This document shows, piece after piece, positions 7,215-17,075 of a stretch of 64,000 nucleotides of DNA (the stretch's first letter is position 1; the number at the start of each line of letters is the position of its first letter). The notes below the pieces were generated by a model, which searched no databases, was not told the origin of the DNA, and worked only from the letters and a program-made list of their open reading frames with translations. Source of the stretch: CAZSSH01 sp964609825 (GTDB lineage: Bacteria; Verrucomicrobiota; Lentisphaeria; Victivallales; Victivallaceae); contig CAZSSH010000009.1 in assembly GCA_964609825.1 (NCBI GenBank), positions 124,001 to 188,000 on the forward strand. The letters run 5' to 3'. Both the position numbers and the translations under genes were made by a program.

Positions 7215-10200
7215 ATGGCAAAACGAATCAATTTTGGCAAGCTTAAGGATGTACTCAAGATGCCCGACCTGATCGGGCTCCAAGTCGACTCCTATCGTGA
7301 TTTTCTCCAGCGCGACATTCCGCAGCAGGAGCGCAAAAATCAGGGGCTTCAGGAAGTTTTCAACGAAATTTTCCCGATTGAGAGCTTTGACAAGGAAATG
7401 TCGCTCGAGTTTGTGAGCTACGAAATCGGTACCCCCAGCGAGCAAAAGAGCAGCGTCGTTGATTGCATCAAGGACGGCAAAATTTACGATGCGCCGTTGT
7501 ACGTCGACTTTATCCTCAAGACCAACGGGGTTGAAATCCCCGAACGCGTTTACATGGGCGATATCCCGATCATGACCGATCAGGGCACCTTTATCATCAA
7601 CGGTGCCGAGCGCGTGATCATCAGCCAGTTGCACCGTTCGCCCGGGATTTGTTTTGAAAAAGCGCGTCACACCTCCGGCCGCACCCTCTACTCCTACCGG
7701 ATCATTCCTGATCGCGGCTCGTGGATGGATGTTCAGTTTGATATCAGCGATTTTATCTATATTTACCTCGACCGCCGTCGCCGCCGCCGCAAGTTTTACA
7801 TCACAACTTTCTTGCGCGCCATTGGTTTCCCGACCAACAAGGACATTTTGAGCAATATTTATGAAGTGTCGACCCACTCGGTGTCGTCGTTGCTCAAGCG
7901 CCCGGATTTGTCGGGGCTGTATACGGTTGATTACATTACTACCGCGGATGATGTGATCGTCATCGAGGAGTTGGTCGAGCTCAACGAAAACCACCTCAAG
8001 CTTCTTCAGGAAGAGAACATCAAAGAGATCGAGCTTGCTTATGTGGCCGAGGGCGACAACTACCTCATCGGCTGCCTCCGTAAGGATCCCTCGCGCAACG
8101 AGGAAGAGGCCCTTAAGGAAATCTACCGCCGCATGCGTCCCGGCGATCCGCCAAACATCAACAATGCCAAATTGCTCATCAAACGGCTCTTTTTTGACAA
8201 CCGCCGCTACGATTTGGGCGCGGTCGGCCGTTACAAACTCAATGAACGCTTAAAGCTCGATATTCCGTTGACCCAGCGTGTGTTGGATCCGATGGACCTC
8301 ATCGTTGCCACCAAGATGCTCATTAAATTGCGCCACATTGGCGGTCAGGTCGATGACATCGACCACTTGGGCAGCCGCCGCGTGCGTACCGTCGGTGAAT
8401 TGTTGCAAAATCAGTGCCGTGCCGGCTTGCTGCGCACCGAGCGTCTGATTCGCGAAAAGATGACCTTTGACGAGCAGAACATCTCCCCCGGCAAACTCAT
8501 CAACCCCAAAGCGTTTGCGAGCGTGATCCGCGATTTCTTTGCCCGCAGTCAGCTTTCGCAGTTTATGGATCAAACGAACCCGTTGAGCGAACTTACCAAC
8601 AAGCGCCGGTTGTCGGCCCTCGGGCCGGGCGGTTTGAGCCGCGATCGCGCCGGGTTTGAAGTCCGCGACGTGCACTCGAGCCACTACGGCCGTATTTGCC
8701 CGATCGAGACTCCGGAAGGTCCCAACATCGGTTTGATCTCCTCAATGTCGCTCTATGCAATCATTGACGAGTACGGTTTCCTCGAAACCCCGTACCGCCG
8801 CGTGGTGGACGGCAAAGTCACCGATATCATCGATTATCTGCGCGCCGACCAGGAAGAAAAATTTGTCATCGCTCAGGCCAACGCCCTCCTCAATGAGGAT
8901 GGCAGCTTTGCCCGTCCGATGGTGATGAGCCGTTACCGCGGCGAGTCCGAAGAGCATCCGCGCGAAGAAGTTAACTATATGGATGTGTCGCCCAAACAGT
9001 TGGTTAGCGCCGCGGCCGGGATCATTCCGTTTTTGGAGCACGACGACGCCAACCGCGCCTTGATGGGCTCCAACATGCAACGTCAGGCGGTGCCTCTTTT
9101 GGTCACCGATTCGCCGTTGGTCGGGACTGGGCTTGAGGAAGTCATCGCCAAAGACTCGCGCGCCGTTGTTTGTGCCAAAAAAGAGGGCATCGTTGCCGAA
9201 GTCTCCTCGACCAAGGTCGTGGTGACCGAGGACGGGTTGCCCGTCGGCCAGACCGCCGATCCGCGGCCGATGGTGTACACGCTTAACAAGTTCCTCCGCA
9301 GCAACGCCGGTACTTGCGTCAACCAGCAGCCTGTGGTCGAGAAGGGCCTCAAGGTTGTCAAGGGCGACGTCATTGCCGACGGCGCCTCCACCGAGGACGG
9401 CGAACTCGCGCTCGGTCGCAACGTACTGGTTGCTTTTATGCCGTGGTGCGGTTACAACTTTGAGGACGCGATCATCGTGAGTGAGCGTCTCGTCAAAGAG
9501 GATGTCTACACCAGCATTCACGTCGACGAGTTTGAGATCACCAGCCGTGAAACCAAGCTCGGGCCCGAAGAAATCACCCGCGATATTCCCAACGTGAGCG
9601 AAGAAGCCTTGCGCAACCTCGACAGCCGCGGCGTGATCTACGAAGGCGCGGAAGTCAAGCCGGGCGACATTTTGGTCGGTAAAATCACCCCCAAAAGCGA
9701 AACCGAGCTCGCTCCCGAAGAACGTCTCTTGCGCGCCATCTTCGGCGAAAAAGCGGCCGACGTCAAGGATTCGAGCCTGATGGTCTCGAGCGGCAAGGGC
9801 GGCATCGTGATGGACATCCGCGTCGAGTACGCCAAGGATCCTTCCCGTGCCGGTATGTCCAAAGCCGAAGCCAAACGTCAGGAAAAGCAGCTCAAGAGCG
9901 ATTTCCGCGACATTTACGCCGGGTTGCAAAACGATCTCATTGAGCGCTTGAGTGATGTGATGCTCGGCGCCAAGCTCCCGTACCCGATCTTCTGCGAAGA
10001 CGAAGACGGCGAAAATGTGGTGTTGATCAACTCCAACCGCAAAATCACCAAGAGCGCGATCCAGAAACTGGCTGCCAATTACGACAGTTGGAATATGGAA
10101 GATTGCGATATCAAAAAGACGATTTCCGAAATCATCGCCAACTTCAAGCCCCAGTTTGACGAAAACGAAGAGAAACGCCGCCGGATGGACAACTCCGATT

Positions 10201-11027
10201 TGTCGTTCTCCAATGAAGTGGGCGTCATCAAACGCGTCAAAGTCTACATCGGCTGCAAGCGCAAGCTGCAAGTCGGGGACAAGATGGCCGGCCGTCACGG
10301 TAACAAGGGGATTGTTGCCAAGATCGTCCCGGTGGAGGATATGCCTTTCCTCGAGGACGGTTCGCCGGTGGATATCATCCTCAACCCGCTCGGCGTGCCG
10401 AGCCGTATGAATATCGGGCAGGTGCTGGAAACCCACTTGGGCTGGGCGGCCAAAATGCTCGGCATCAAGGTGGCGACTCCGGTGTTTGACGGGATCAGCG
10501 AAGAGAAGATCATTGATCTCATGAAGGAAGCTAACGATGCCTATACCAAAAAGGAAGGCACCGATTACCATTGGGGCTTCCGCAAATCCGAAGCGGGCGC
10601 TTACGAGTACGACGGCAAGACTGATCTCTATGACGGCCGCACCGGCGACAAGTTTGACCAGCGCGTGATGGTCGGGATGATCTACATGCTCAAACTCGAC
10701 CACTTGGTGGCCAACAAGATCCACGCCCGCGCCGTCGGGCCGTACTCGCTCGTCACCCAGCAGCCGCTGGGCGGGAAAGCGCAGCACGGGGGCCAGCGTT
10801 TCGGGGAAATGGAAGTCTGGGCGCTCGAAGCTTACGGCGCCGCGTACAACCTCCAGGAAATGCTCACGGTCAAGTCGGACGACGTGGCCGGCCGCGCCCG
10901 GATTTACGAATCGATCGTCAAGGGCCACAACGTTTTGGAAGCGGGTCGTCCCGAGTCCTTTAACGTGTTGCTCAAAGAAATGCAGAGCCTCGGGCTCGAC
11001 ATCCGTACGGTCAAAAAGAGTAACTAA
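7215..11027 (+). CDS. rpoB: DNA-directed RNA polymerase beta subunit
   Basis: This is a complete 1270-aa beta subunit, part of the RNA polymerase catalytic core. Landmarks are the rifampicin-region residues SQLSQFMDQTNPLSELTNKR (~450) and RDVHSSHYGRICPIETPEGP (~480), KMAGRHGNKGIVAKI (~1025), and the C-terminal clamp element GGQRFGEMEVWALEAYGA (~1195). The rifampicin pocket appears wild type. Its length is between short Gram-positive forms and the 1342-aa E. coli form, so large lineage insertions are limited. It lies after a hairpin-rich 356-base gap and is followed 21 bases later by rpoC. Confidence 0.99.
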   Translation: MAKRINFGKLKDVLKMPDLIGLQVDSYRDFLQRDIPQQERKNQGLQEVFNEIFPIESFDKEMSLEFVSYEIGTPSEQKSSVVDCIKDGKIYDAPLYVDFILKTNGVEIPERVYMGDIPIMTDQGTFIINGAERVIISQLHRSPGICFEKARHTSGRTLYSYRIIPDRGSWMDVQFDISDFIYIYLDRRRRRRKFYITTFLRAIGFPTNKDILSNIYEVSTHSVSSLLKRPDLSGLYTVDYITTADDVIVIEELVELNENHLKLLQEENIKEIELAYVAEGDNYLIGCLRKDPSRNEEEALKEIYRRMRPGDPPNINNAKLLIKRLFFDNRRYDLGAVGRYKLNERLKLDIPLTQRVLDPMDLIVATKMLIKLRHIGGQVDDIDHLGSRRVRTVGELLQNQCRAGLLRTERLIREKMTFDEQNISPGKLINPKAFASVIRDFFARSQLSQFMDQTNPLSELTNKRRLSALGPGGLSRDRAGFEVRDVHSSHYGRICPIETPEGPNIGLISSMSLYAIIDEYGFLETPYRRVVDGKVTDIIDYLRADQEEKFVIAQANALLNEDGSFARPMVMSRYRGESEEHPREEVNYMDVSPKQLVSAAAGIIPFLEHDDANRALMGSNMQRQAVPLLVTDSPLVGTGLEEVIAKDSRAVVCAKKEGIVAEVSSTKVVVTEDGLPVGQTADPRPMVYTLNKFLRSNAGTCVNQQPVVEKGLKVVKGDVIADGASTEDGELALGRNVLVAFMPWCGYNFEDAIIVSERLVKEDVYTSIHVDEFEITSRETKLGPEEITRDIPNVSEEALRNLDSRGVIYEGAEVKPGDILVGKITPKSETELAPEERLLRAIFGEKAADVKDSSLMVSSGKGGIVMDIRVEYAKDPSRAGMSKAEAKRQEKQLKSDFRDIYAGLQNDLIERLSDVMLGAKLPYPIFCEDEDGENVVLINSNRKITKSAIQKLAANYDSWNMEDCDIKKTISEIIANFKPQFDENEEKRRRMDNSDLSFSNEVGVIKRVKVYIGCKRKLQVGDKMAGRHGNKGIVAKIVPVEDMPFLEDGSPVDIILNPLGVPSRMNIGQVLETHLGWAAKMLGIKVATPVFDGISEEKIIDLMKEANDAYTKKEGTDYHWGFRKSEAGAYEYDGKTDLYDGRTGDKFDQRVMVGMIYMLKLDHLVANKIHARAVGPYSLVTQQPLGGKAQHGGQRFGEMEVWALEAYGAAYNLQEMLTVKSDDVAGRARIYESIVKGHNVLEAGRPESFNVLLKEMQSLGLDIRTVKKSN

Positions 11028-11048
11028 TTTACAAGGAGGATAACCTTG

Positions 11049-14000
11049 ATGGAAAATACTAATGCTTATCGTGATTTGCTCGGCAAAAGCCAGGCAAGTT
11101 CATTTGGTGCGGTTTCGATCAACGTTGCTTCACCGGAAGTGATCCGCTCGTGGTCCTTCGGCGAAGTCAAAAATCCGGAAACGATCAACTATCGCAGCTT
11201 TAAGCCGGAAAAAGGCGGTCTCTTTTGCGAACGGATCTTTGGGCCCACCCGCGACTGGGAGTGCAACTGCGGTAAATTCAAACGCGTCAAGCACAAAGGC
11301 ATCGTTTGCGACCGCTGCGGCGTCGAAGTCACGCAGGCCAAAGTGCGCCGCGAGCGCATGGGTCACATCGAGCTGGCCGTGCCGGTTTCGCATATCTGGT
11401 TCTTTAAGTGTATGCCGAGCCGCATCGGGCTCATCATCGACATGCCCGCCAAATCGCTTGAAAAGGTGATTTATTACGAAGAATACGTGGTTACCGATCC
11501 GGGCGACACCCCGCTTTTAAAGGGTCACACCATGGGCGAACTCGAGTATCGTCAGGCCCGTGAAGATTACGGCGACGCGTTTGTCGCCGATATGGGCGCG
11601 CCGGCGATCAAAACGCTCCTTGAGAGTGCCGATCTCCCGAGCCTCAAAGGCGAACTCGAAGTCGAGCTTGAGAGCACCAAAAACAAGGCTGTCCGCAAAA
11701 AATACGCCAAACGTCTGCGTCTCATCGAGGGCTTTATGGAGAGCAACTCCCGCCCCGAGTGGATGATTTTGACCGTGCTGCCGGTGATTCCGCCGGATTT
11801 GCGTCCGTTGGTACCCTTGGAGGGCGGCCGTTTTGCGACCAGCGACCTCAATGATCTCTATCGCCGGGTCATCAACCGCAACAACCGATTGAAGAACCTG
11901 CTTAATTTGCAGACCCCGGAAGTCATTATCCGCAACGAAAAACGCATGCTGCAGGAAGCTGTCGACTCCTTGCTCGACAACGGCCGCCACGGCCGCGCCG
12001 TCACCGGCGCCGGCAACCGCGAGCTCAAGAGCTTGAGCGACATGCTCAAAGGCAAACAGGGACGTTTCCGTCAGAACTTGCTCGGGAAGCGCGTCGACTA
12101 CTCCGGCCGTTCGGTCATCGTCGTCGGCCCCGAGCTCAAAATTCACCAGTGCGGGCTCCCCAAAAAGATGGCGATGATTTTGTTTGAACCCTTTATCATC
12201 CGTCACCTCAAGGGCCGCGGCTATGCGCACACCGTGCGCGGCGCCAAAAAGATGATCGAGCGCGGCGAACCGGTAGTGTGGGATATTTTGGACGAAGTGA
12301 CCCAGGGACACCCCGTCATGCTCAACCGCGCTCCGACCTTGCACCGTTTGAGTATCCAGGCCTTTGATCCGGTCTTGATTGAAGGCTCGGCGCTGCGTAT
12401 TCACCCGTTGGTCTGTACCGCCTACAACGCCGACTTTGACGGCGACCAGATGGCCGTGCATGTGCCGTTGTCCAACGAGGCGCAGATGGAGACCAAGCTT
12501 TTGATGCTGGCCCCCAACAACATCTTTTCGCCCGCCAACGGCAAACCGATCGCGTCGCCGACGCAGGACATCACCTTGGGCTCCTATTATATGACTTGCG
12601 AGCCGCGCAACAAGGAAATGGCCAAGCTCTACCGCGATTACTTTGAAGTATTGTACGCGATGAACAGCGGCTACATCGGCATCCACGACGCCGTGCGCAT
12701 CCCCAACCCCGATTTGGGCCGCGACACCGTTTACGGCGATAAAGACGCTAAATACATTTTGACGTCGCCCGGCCGCTGTCTTTTCAACGAAATTTGGGAC
12801 AAACGTCTCGGTTTCTTTAACCGCATCGCCAAGAAAAAAGATTTGGGCAAGCTCATCAGCGACTCCTACAAGATCGCCGGTCATGAAGCCACCATCAAGT
12901 TGCTTGACGACCTCAAGGATTTGGGTTACCGTCACGCCACTTTGGCCGGGTTGTCGATTTCGATCGCCGACTTGCAGGTGCCCAAACAAAAAGAAGTCAT
13001 CATCGAGGAATCCCAGGCGCAGATCAATAACGTCATGGACCAGTACGAAAACGGCCTCCTGACCGAGGGCGAGCGTCATAACAAAGTTATCGATATCTGG
13101 ACTCAGGCCAGTAACGCGGTGGCCAGCGAGCTCTTTGCTCATCTGGAAAGCGCGTCGCGCCGCGGCGAAATCAACCCGGTATACGCGATGATGGACTCCG
13201 GCGCCCGCGGGAGCAAGGATCAGATCCGTCAGCTCGCCGGGATGCGCGGTTTGATGGCCAAGCCCTCCGGTGATATCATTGAGCGCCCGATTATTTCCAA
13301 CTTCCGTGAGGGGTTGAGCGTACTCGAGTACTTCATCTCCACCCACGGCGCCCGCAAAGGGTTGGCCGACACCGCGCTTAAGACCGCCGACTCCGGGTAC
13401 ATGACCCGCCGTCTGGTGGACGTGGCGCAGGACATCATCTGCCGCGAGGATGACTGCCACACCGTCAAGGGTGTGTGGGTCAGCCCGATCATCGAGGGCG
13501 ACGAAGTTATTATGCCGCTCAAGGACCGCATCCTCGGCCGCTTCAGCGCTCAGGATATCCGCGACCCCGCCTTTGACGACGGCCGTCTGATCGTCGCTGC
13601 CGGGTCGGAATTCACCCCCGAAGTCTGCGAAGTCATCGACAAGCGCGGCATTCAAAAGGTGCTCATTCGCTCGACCTTGACCTGCGAAACGTTGCGCGGA
13701 GTTTGTATCAAGTGTTACGGCCGCAATTTGGCCAGCGACCGCCTCGCCAAAGAGGGTGACGCTTTGGGGATCATCGCCGCGCAGTCCATCGGGGAGCCCG
13801 GGACGCAGCTTACCATGCGTACCTTCCACATCGGGGGTACTGCTTCGAGTGCGTACCGTCAGCCGGTCATCGCCGCGCGTCATGCCGGTAAGATCAAGCT
13901 TTTCAATGTGCGTACCATTAAAAACGATAAAAAAGAGTTGGTTGTCGTTAATAAAAACGGTCATGTGATCATTTATGATGAAGTCGTGGCCAAGGCTGCC

Positions 14001-15437
14001 GAAAAAGCGGCTCGTCTGCGCGCTCAGGAAGAAGCCGAAATCATCGGGACCGTCTTTAACAAAAATTACGACTACTGGTCAGACGCGCTGCGCGAAGCCG
14101 AGCTTGACCGCTACGATCTCGAAGCCGGCTCCATCCTCAAAAAGGGTGACGGCGAAACCGTTGAAGCCAACGAAGTCTTTGTCCAGTGGGAAGCGAACCA
14201 CGTGCCGATCATCATCGAAGAGGCCGGGATCGTCGAATTGCACGACTTGGTCGAGGGTGTCACCTTGCAGAAACAGAAACGCGGCTCCGACCAAAGCACT
14301 GTGATGGAGCACCGCGAAGACTTGCACCCGCAAATCGTGATCGTAAGCGACACCGGCGACTTTTTGGCCAACTATCCGCTCCCGGCCGGGGCGGTGTTGA
14401 TGACCAAAAACGGCGACAAAGTCAAACCCGGTAAGGTCGTGGCCCGCGTGCCCCGCCAGTCCGCCAAAAACAAGGACATCACCGGGGGGTTGCCGCGTAT
14501 CGCCGAGCTGTTTGAAGCGCGCATTCCCAAGGATGCCGCCGAAATCGCCCGCATCGACGGGATCGTCGAAGTGGATAAGCTGAGCCGCGGCAAGCGTCAG
14601 ATCGTGATTCGCAACCTCGAGTCCGACCGTCGCGAGGAGCACAACAACATTCCGGCTTACAAGCACCTCGTCGTCAGCAAAGGCGACTATGTGCGCAAGG
14701 GCCAAAAGTTGACCGAGGGCTCGATTGTGCCGCATGCTTTGCTCGAAGTTTGCGGGGTTCACGAGCTCCAGCGCCACTTGGTTGATGCCATCCAATTGGT
14801 GTACCGTGCCCAAGGCGTGGAAATTAACGACAAGCACGTCGAGATCATCATCCGCCAGATGATGCAAAAGGTCCGGATCACCGAGTCGGGGTCGACGGAT
14901 TATCTGCCCGGCGAGCAGCTGGACCGCACCGAGTTTGACCGCGTCAACCGCGAGATGATCGACAAGGGCGGCAAACCGGCGGAAGCCGAGCCGATTCTGC
15001 TCGGGATCACCAAGGCCGCATTGGAAACCGAGAGCTTCATTTCGGCCGCATCCTTCCAGGATACCACTCGTATCCTGACCGAGGCCGCCACCGTGGGCAA
15101 GGTTGATACGTTGAACGGCTTTAAGGAAAACGTGATCACCGGTCACTTGATCCCGGCCGGTACCGGTACCGAGCGCTTGCAGTCGGTCCGGCTCAAGTAT
15201 CTCGGACAGGAGATCGAGCCCGAGCTCAACTTGGAGGAAAAGCCCAAGACCAGATCCTACGAGGATATGGCGGCCTTGTTTAACGACGGCGACGGCAAAC
15301 CCGATTTGAGCTGCTTTAAGGACGAGGAGGACGAAGACATCCTTCCCGATGAAGCGCACGAGCTGATCGCCGACTTTGACGAAGAAAGCTTCGCTCCCGT
15401 CGGCGCCGAAGGTGAATTTGACGAAGAAGACAACTAA
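11049..15437 (+). CDS. rpoC: DNA-directed RNA polymerase beta' subunit
   Basis: This is a 1462-aa beta' subunit. An N-terminal zinc ribbon (CNCGKFKR ... CDRCGVEV, residues ~73-98), the catalytic NADFDGDQMAVH loop (~459-470) whose Asp residues bind Mg2+, and a second Cys cluster (CETLRGVCIKCYG, ~879-891) are all present. The bridge and trigger region includes GEPGTQLTMRTFHIGG. The last ~60 residues are strongly acidic (DEEDEDILPDEAHE). The AAGGAGG ribosome site fits ATG at 11049; a TTG one codon upstream is possible. A strong terminator follows. Confidence 0.99.
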   Translation: MENTNAYRDLLGKSQASSFGAVSINVASPEVIRSWSFGEVKNPETINYRSFKPEKGGLFCERIFGPTRDWECNCGKFKRVKHKGIVCDRCGVEVTQAKVRRERMGHIELAVPVSHIWFFKCMPSRIGLIIDMPAKSLEKVIYYEEYVVTDPGDTPLLKGHTMGELEYRQAREDYGDAFVADMGAPAIKTLLESADLPSLKGELEVELESTKNKAVRKKYAKRLRLIEGFMESNSRPEWMILTVLPVIPPDLRPLVPLEGGRFATSDLNDLYRRVINRNNRLKNLLNLQTPEVIIRNEKRMLQEAVDSLLDNGRHGRAVTGAGNRELKSLSDMLKGKQGRFRQNLLGKRVDYSGRSVIVVGPELKIHQCGLPKKMAMILFEPFIIRHLKGRGYAHTVRGAKKMIERGEPVVWDILDEVTQGHPVMLNRAPTLHRLSIQAFDPVLIEGSALRIHPLVCTAYNADFDGDQMAVHVPLSNEAQMETKLLMLAPNNIFSPANGKPIASPTQDITLGSYYMTCEPRNKEMAKLYRDYFEVLYAMNSGYIGIHDAVRIPNPDLGRDTVYGDKDAKYILTSPGRCLFNEIWDKRLGFFNRIAKKKDLGKLISDSYKIAGHEATIKLLDDLKDLGYRHATLAGLSISIADLQVPKQKEVIIEESQAQINNVMDQYENGLLTEGERHNKVIDIWTQASNAVASELFAHLESASRRGEINPVYAMMDSGARGSKDQIRQLAGMRGLMAKPSGDIIERPIISNFREGLSVLEYFISTHGARKGLADTALKTADSGYMTRRLVDVAQDIICREDDCHTVKGVWVSPIIEGDEVIMPLKDRILGRFSAQDIRDPAFDDGRLIVAAGSEFTPEVCEVIDKRGIQKVLIRSTLTCETLRGVCIKCYGRNLASDRLAKEGDALGIIAAQSIGEPGTQLTMRTFHIGGTASSAYRQPVIAARHAGKIKLFNVRTIKNDKKELVVVNKNGHVIIYDEVVAKAAEKAARLRAQEEAEIIGTVFNKNYDYWSDALREAELDRYDLEAGSILKKGDGETVEANEVFVQWEANHVPIIIEEAGIVELHDLVEGVTLQKQKRGSDQSTVMEHREDLHPQIVIVSDTGDFLANYPLPAGAVLMTKNGDKVKPGKVVARVPRQSAKNKDITGGLPRIAELFEARIPKDAAEIARIDGIVEVDKLSRGKRQIVIRNLESDRREEHNNIPAYKHLVVSKGDYVRKGQKLTEGSIVPHALLEVCGVHELQRHLVDAIQLVYRAQGVEINDKHVEIIIRQMMQKVRITESGSTDYLPGEQLDRTEFDRVNREMIDKGGKPAEAEPILLGITKAALETESFISAASFQDTTRILTEAATVGKVDTLNGFKENVITGHLIPAGTGTERLQSVRLKYLGQEIEPELNLEEKPKTRSYEDMAALFNDGDGKPDLSCFKDEEDEDILPDEAHELIADFDEESFAPVGAEGEFDEEDN

Positions 15438-15458
15438 GTCAAATATTGCTGAACTCAA

Positions 15459-15489
15459 GCCCGTGCGGATTTCCGCACGGGCTTTTTTT
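15459..15489 (+). terminator. Intrinsic terminator of the rpoBC operon
   Basis: A 10-base GC-rich stem (GCCCGTGCGG / CCGCACGGGC) with loop ATTT is followed by seven T, 21 bases after the rpoC stop. Confidence 0.95.
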
Positions 15490-15683
15490 GTTATGGTCGG
15501 TCTGCTCGGCAGATCAACCGACCGGGCTCCCGTGTCCGTCGGGTCCACGGTGTCCATATTGTCCATCAAAGCATTTGGCAGTCCGGCGAGACCGCTTTTG
15601 AGCACGGTTTCGCGGAGGACTTGACACGCACCGCTCAATGTCGGATAAAATTTTAAAAAACGTTAGTTTTTTGGAAAAATTTC

Positions 15684-15711
15684 TTGATTATTATATAAAA
15701 GGTATTATATT
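15684..15711 (+). promoter_or_regulatory. Putative promoter for the nusA operon
   Basis: TTGATT, a 16-base spacer and TATATT lie in an AT-rich stretch within the 360-base gap between rpoC and nusA. The inferred start near 15718 leaves an ~80-base leader containing an attenuator-like hairpin. Confidence 0.5.
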
Positions 15712-15740
15712 AACCATTGTAAACAATTGATACCGGATGG

Positions 15741-15772
15741 AAAAGTGGGTTAATTTTTTTCCCGCTTTTTTT
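15741..15772 (+). terminator. Attenuator-like hairpin in the nusA leader
   Basis: The stem AAAAGTGGG / CCCGCTTTT (one G-T pair) with an 11-base loop runs into a T tract. It ends about 10 bases before the nusA ribosome site AAGGAGGAAG, so transcripts from the predicted promoter must pass it. This may give NusA a way to control its own operon. Confidence 0.65.
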
Positions 15773-15797
15773 CTTTTAAAGAAGGAGGAAGTGCAGC

Positions 15798-17048
15798 ATG
15801 AATAATGAATTGTTAACAATTCTCGGATATATCGAGCAAGAGCGCAACATCAGTCGCGACAATTTGATTAAAGCTTTGGAGAGCGCGATTTTGAGTGCGT
15901 CACGCCGCAGCATTCACCCGGCCAAAGAGCTTAAAGTAAAGATCAATCCCAAAACCGGGGACATTCAGGCCTGGGCCATGCTCGAAGTTGTGGCGGAAAA
16001 CCCGACTTTTGACCAGCTCTTGATCGAGCGCGCCCAGGAGCGTTTCCCCGAGGCCAAACTGGGCGAAATCGTCGAGTGGGAAGTCACCCCGAGCAACTTC
16101 GGGCGTATCGCCGCCCAGACCGCCAAACAGGCAATTATCCAACAGTTGCGCCGGGCCGAAAAAGAGAACGTATTGGACGAGTTCTCCGACCGCGTCGGCC
16201 AAATCATCAACGGCGTCGTCCGCCGGTTTGAAAACGGCAGCATGGTCGTCGATTTCCAAAAAGCCGAGGGTATTCTCTCGGTCAAGGACCGCGTACACGG
16301 CGAGCAGTACAACGTCGGCGACTGGGTCAACGCGTATTTGGTCAAGGTTGACATCAACAGCGCCGGGCCAAGCTTGATTTTGTCGCGCAGTTGCCCCGAG
16401 TTTGTGCTCAAACTCTTTGAACGCGAAGTCAGCGAAATCCGCAACGGCGTCGTCGAAATCAAGGGCATCGCCCGCGAGGCCGGCAGCCGTACCAAAATTT
16501 CCGTCAAGAGCAACGATCCGCGCATCGACCCCGTCGGCGCCTGCGTCGGCATCGGCGGCAAGCGTGTACGCGCCATCACCAACGAGCTGGGCGGCGAGCG
16601 CATCGATATTGTCCCCTATGATGAAAATATCCAAAAATATACGATTAATGCCTTGCTGCCGGCAAAGGTACAGTCCGTGGAGGTAAATGACAGCAAGCGT
16701 GAAGTAGTGGTGCATGTCACCGAGGAGCAGTCCAAAATCGCTTTTGGTAAAAAGGCGCAAAACGTCCGGCTCTGCTCCAAACTGATCGGGTGGAATATTA
16801 ACATCCGCACCGATGTCGCCAATGCCGCCAAAGTTGCGCTCAAGCACAATCTCGACGAGCAGATCAAAGCCGCCGCCGCCAAGCTGGTCGAGGAGCTTGG
16901 CATCTCCGAGGGTACGGCGTTATTGCTTATTAACAACGGTTATGTCACCACCGACGGCGTCCGCGAGGCCGGCCGGGAGACGATTCTCGAAATCGAGGGT
17001 GTCAACGGGACGGAAATCAATCAGGCATTTGACCGTCTCGAGGATTGA
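15798..17048 (+). CDS. nusA: Transcription factor NusA
   Basis: This is a 416-aa NusA. It has the N-terminal polymerase-binding domain (residues 1-~125), an S1 domain (~130-200, VGQIINGVVRRFENGSMVVD), and two KH domains: SRTKISVKSNDPRIDPVGAC, GIGGKRVRAITNELGGERID, and later AFGKKAQNVRLCSKLIGWNI. A C-terminal helix-hairpin-helix tail (LVEELGISEGTALLLINNGY) follows. NusA controls pausing, termination and antitermination. RimP, which usually precedes nusA, is absent here; the gene starts its own operon behind a promoter and an attenuator-like hairpin. Confidence 0.97.
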   Translation: MNNELLTILGYIEQERNISRDNLIKALESAILSASRRSIHPAKELKVKINPKTGDIQAWAMLEVVAENPTFDQLLIERAQERFPEAKLGEIVEWEVTPSNFGRIAAQTAKQAIIQQLRRAEKENVLDEFSDRVGQIINGVVRRFENGSMVVDFQKAEGILSVKDRVHGEQYNVGDWVNAYLVKVDINSAGPSLILSRSCPEFVLKLFEREVSEIRNGVVEIKGIAREAGSRTKISVKSNDPRIDPVGACVGIGGKRVRAITNELGGERIDIVPYDENIQKYTINALLPAKVQSVEVNDSKREVVVHVTEEQSKIAFGKKAQNVRLCSKLIGWNINIRTDVANAAKVALKHNLDEQIKAAAAKLVEELGISEGTALLLINNGYVTTDGVREAGRETILEIEGVNGTEINQAFDRLED

Positions 17049-17075
17049 CCAAAACAGAAAAGAGGCTCGTAGTTT

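Noticed and set aside
8742..10928. 728-codon open frame on the minus strand inside rpoB
   Set aside because: Antisense shadow of a high-GC third-position gene; the translated sequence is rich in His/Asp/Val as shadows usually are.
11517..13964. 815-codon antisense frame in rpoC
   Set aside because: Same shadow effect; rpoC is certain on the plus strand.
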